Under the pieces are notes generated by a model. That model was not told where the DNA came from. It did no database searches and saw nothing but the letters and a program-made list of their open reading frames with translations. Source: Phoebastria nigripes (lineage: Eukaryota > Chordata > Aves > Procellariiformes > Diomedeidae). From it: a DNA stretch of 64,000 bases. Positions within the stretch are counted from its first letter, which is position 1, and the number at the start of each line of letters is the position of its first letter. This document shows, piece by piece, positions 60,730 through 64,000 of the stretch. A program made the translations under genes and the position numbers. The stretch lies in assembly GCA_035582835.1 (NCBI GenBank), contig JAYKAV010003166.1, forward strand, positions 275,152-339,151, written 5' to 3'.

Positions 60730-62505
60730 GAAAAAAGGAAGATATTGTTTATTCCTGTTGCGACAGATGAAAGCCAAGAATTTTGAAGTGTCCCCAGACT
60801 ATTATGATGGTTCTCTTTCATTGCCTGCCTGTGCCTTGTCCCAGACCCAGCCTCGCAGATGCACTGGAGTATACAGATCCCATTTGATCCCAAGGGATTG
60901 CTTCCGCTGGAGTCTTCCAGGCATTGTTCTAGGGTTACTCCTTGAACAGCCCAAACCAAAACCTATTTTTTCTACTCATATTTCCAATTAAAATATCCTC
61001 ATATCCACCCTGCATCAACCGCATACAGGCTGCTTCTGCGTTATTGTCACCCCTCTGAACAGCTTTTCCTCAGGCTTTTCAGTCCTGAATGAGTGGAGAT
61101 TTGGCATTTCTAGCACCTCTTTTTCCACTGTTGCAGCAACATCAACTTTGAGCAGCTCTTGGTGGCTGGATGGAAATTAGAATAAAAGCATTTATAGTAC
61201 ATGAGCAAAAGCCCCATCAAAACCTAATACTTCAAAAGGCACAGATCTAGAAATATGCCTTAAACAAGAAAAAGGGTAAATGCTAATGTGTGTCTATTAA
61301 ATGCAATTTAAAGCATTTTGCTTCCCAAGCCGCTCATTGCGATATGTAAGATCATTGCGTATTTGCTCCCTTTGCATACGCTTCCCTAAGCGCCCATTGC
61401 AGACCCCGTCATTGCCCATGAGAGTGTGCTAGGCTGGATGGACTGTCCCTCTGGCTGCGTAGGACTGCTCTTTCCTCTTTGTTTTCGGTAAACTATATTA
61501 TAGAACAAAAAAGTATCATAATTACATGTCAAAAGATGAAGATTTTTATCTCTCTCCCTAAAATTCACTCAAAACTTTTTTATATGTATGATATTGAATC
61601 ACCAGTGCCCAGCCCACGATCCCCTGGGGAAGGCAGGGACATCCCCATTAGCAATCCAAGGGCATTTGATGCGGCGTAGCCCTAAACGCCTTCTGAAGTA
61701 ACTCTTCCATACTGAGATGATGAAAGAAGAAAGCAAGAATATTTCTGTTTAGTAATATGGAGAATATAAAAACCCACAGATGTATCAGAAGTTTAGCACA
61801 AGTCTCTAACCCATAGCATTCTCAATAGTGCTTCTTGCAGCATTTTTGTTTCACCTAATCATAAAAAAATCTTCAGTACTGGAGTGTGGTGGCAAAGTCC
61901 CCAGCAGAGTCTTGGACCTATTGGTTTGTTTTGTTCAGGCATCTTCTATTTGGCATTCCCTTTAAGTCTATCTTGGGGACCGTCCTATGAACTATCCTAG
62001 ACTTATGAACCTGGAAAAAAGATGATCTACATCAAGTGAAGATCTGAATTATTGGCACAGAAGTGACAAACTCCATGCACCAAATTTGATCAGGACGATG
62101 GTATCAACTTAGGTGTGGCATCTCCATGAGCTGATCTGCATTTGGGCTGATTAGTACAGCATGAAACTCAGAGTCCCTAAAGGAAACAAGAAGCTTTCTT
62201 GTCTCCCTTCCTCTTCCAGATTATCAGAGGTCCCTGGTCCCCCTGCCATGTGGGGCATGCAGATCCCGTTGCAGTCGTAGCACAGGACAGTATTTCTCAT
62301 TACTGGTTGAGGTGACTCTCATTTCATTTTGACTGTGCAGAGGTACGCACTTAGGCGGTGGTACCAGAGAGGGATATTTTTCCCCACACATCTTGAAGCT
62401 GGAAGGGAGCATGGATGCAGGACCAACGNGGCAGCACTTATCATTATGATCCCAAGACTAAGTTTCTTAAATTGACATTAGTCTAATGGGTCAGTCTGGA
62501 AATGA
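60730..62505. other. Possible intron of the minus-strand transcript candidate
   Basis: If both candidate exons are real, the interval between them would be intron. It carries no frame longer than 89 codons and one LINE-like relic at 61424. Confidence 0.3.
61424..61475 (+). mobile_element. Possible CR1/L3-type LINE 3' relic
   Basis: GTGTGCTAGGCTGGATGGACTGTCCCTCTGGCTGCG resembles the GCTGGGCTAGATGGACC...TCTGACCCAGTATGGC segment near the 3' end of old CR1-type LINEs. Short and diverged. Confidence 0.4.
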
Positions 62506-62510
62506 CTCAC

Positions 62511-62602
62511 CTCCTACACAGCAGGTACACGTGTAAGTCCCACCAGGGAACAGTTGATGGAAAGACAGAGCTAGTTCAACCATCCCCATAGCTCGTACTG
62601 CT
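62511..62602 (-). ncRNA. Candidate spliced exon of an unidentified transcript
   Basis: This 92-nt minus-strand segment lies behind a long pyrimidine tract ending CTTCTTATCAG and ends at GGAG followed by GTGAGT, so both splice sites look good. One frame is open throughout and has an ATG (MGMVELALSFHQLFPGG...), leaving one extra base at the 3' end. Joined to the exon candidate at 60594-60719 that phase would give the GGAGYLL frame, not the codon-biased AVLDTYW frame. The other two frames contain stops. The two segments are on the same strand 1.8 kb apart, so they may belong to one transcript with this one acting as an untranslated or non-coding exon. No promoter or terminal exon was recognised. 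Confidence 0.3.
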
Positions 62603-62619
62603 CTGATAAGAAGACACAA

Positions 62620-64000
62620 GTACAGATAAGGACGAGAATAGAGAGAAAAACCACAAAATAAGGCACGATGACAGATTCCCTCTGATGGGAGTGACCAAGG
62701 AACCCAAACCTGAGATAGACTGAGAAGCACCTTGAGGAACAAGAGTCCAAGATTTCATCTGAGCATCAAACTTCATAATGGCTAAAAGGATGGATCCTGG
62801 GAGTCATTTTTTTGGTAGTGCCTGATCATAAAGCAGAGATAAGGCTTTGGATCCCAAGGTACAAACCTTAAATGTTTACTGATCAAACTGAGGACTCCAC
62901 ATTCCTGGCAGAGAAGCAGAGCAGCAGACCTATAACCTCCAGCCTAATTTTATCACTGTGGAAACCTATATTCCACCAGACAAGGCTTCCTGTTGAAATA
63001 AAGTAGCTGACATTTTCCTGGAGGCTCTGAAAGCAGAACCAAAAACCTCTTCAGTGTGGAAGGGATGGTTGGGGAGTGGGGACAGGAACCACTTTTTTGA
63101 AAAAAGCAAAGCAAGAAAAGCAAACAGGAATTTCTTAGTTAACTCTTTCTTCCAAGTCCAGAGTCAAGTCCGCTCACCTGCATTTTGGGAATGGAGCATC
63201 AGAGAACTCCCATTCCTTGTGCTTGCTTGGGGGACAAAGATGAAAGTGCACGTCAGTGTTGCATCGTTGCTAGCGGTGTGCGATATGGCAGTGACTGTCC
63301 TTCTGCTCCAGTTCAGCCCGAGCCTTGTTTCAAGAAGAAGGTGATGCATCGCCCATCAGGGAAATGGCACTGGAGGACATGAGGTGCCGTCCACAGGGAG
63401 TGATCTGGAGGGAGAGATCCTGCAGGATGGAGGGACATACATGAGCCTGATGGCACATGCCCCCCAGCTGGTCCTGCTTGCAGGATGGGTGACAGGGCTG
63501 CCCAGGGTGCCTCCAGCCTGTGTTTTTGGGGACTGGGAAGCTTTGGCCACCAGTAGTGCCCACAAGGTCCCCGTTACACAGGACAGGGAGACCAGAAGGA
63601 CAAGCTGCAACGCTGCCACCTTCACCGTGTCCTTCACTACAATTTGCAAACGTCAGGAGCTGCTTCTTCAAATTGCAACCATTTTTCCTCTCTTAATTTT
63701 GGTTTCCAGTGCCTCAAACAAGCTAGCCTGGGGCTGGCAGCAAGCGTGATGCCTTTTGGAGTGGGATGAGGAAAGCCTTTGTCCTGGCTCTGGAGGGCAG
63801 CCAGAGCAGAGGCTTCTGGATGGAAAGACACACGCCTTGACAAGGCAACATTTTGTCGTATTTTCCCCCTTTTGGTTAGTGTCTAATATCACATCTCGGG
63901 TCACCCAGTGCAGACAATTAAAACAAAAATCCCACAAACACCGTGAATATTTGCAGAAGGCCAGAAAAAAAGAAAAAAAAAATCACAAGGTTTATCTTCC
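62620..64000. other. Intergenic sequence, no gene seen
   Basis: The GC-richer stretch 63350-63680 is open in several frames on both strands, up to 121 codons. One minus-strand frame starts with a hydrophobic run, but its first codon is TTG and it has no domain. An A/G run is near 63964-63980. Confidence 0.45.

Noticed and set aside
63356..63649. Minus-strand frame beginning with a signal-peptide-like hydrophobic run
   Set aside because: Its first codon is TTG, the downstream part is Ser/Pro-rich with no domain, and opposite-strand frames are equally open.

Overview
The window reads as vertebrate nuclear DNA from a gene-poor interval, most likely avian or at least sauropsid. The evidence is an AT-leaning base composition, no dense open reading frames, many A/T and purine tracts, very few young interspersed repeats, a CR1-type LINE 3' tail near 35.5 kb, eroded palindromic relics of a kind I know from sauropsid genomes, and ancient tRNA-derived SINE relics near 59 kb. 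Nothing looks bacterial, viral or phage-like. There is no CRISPR array, rRNA, intact tRNA, operon or intact transposon. About 21 isolated N bases suggest a draft assembly. I could not identify the locus.

Layout: 0-13 kb is non-coding, with candidate conserved blocks at 2.4-3.5, 5.8-6.4 and 10.1-10.6 kb, two palindromic repeat relics near 3 and 3.8 kb, and a CpG/Z-DNA-prone patch at 11 kb. From 13 to 20.6 kb there is a dense run of AT-rich, homeodomain-site-rich sequence broken by small CpG clusters, the clearest at 17.1 kb. This looks most like a cis-regulatory cluster. From 20.7 to 45 kb the sequence is mostly plain intergenic, with low-complexity tracts, a T-depleted purine block at 27.05-27.45 kb and several eroded repeats. 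From 45 to 54 kb further candidate regulatory blocks appear (45.3, 50.3-51.0 and 53.5-54.0 kb), together with a short coding-like open frame at 49.6 kb. From 54 to 64 kb there are T-tracts, SINE and LINE relics, and the best evidence for a transcript: two minus-strand segments (62511-62602 and 60594-60719) bounded by strong acceptor and donor signals.

No complete protein-coding gene can be called. The 126-nt segment at 60594-60719 is the best coding candidate: it is open in phase 0-0, has an in-frame stop right at its acceptor, and 32 of 42 codons end in G or C. I do not recognise its peptide. The rest is best read as a gene desert carrying putative enhancers, and the conservation claims are inferences from sequence texture that need an alignment.
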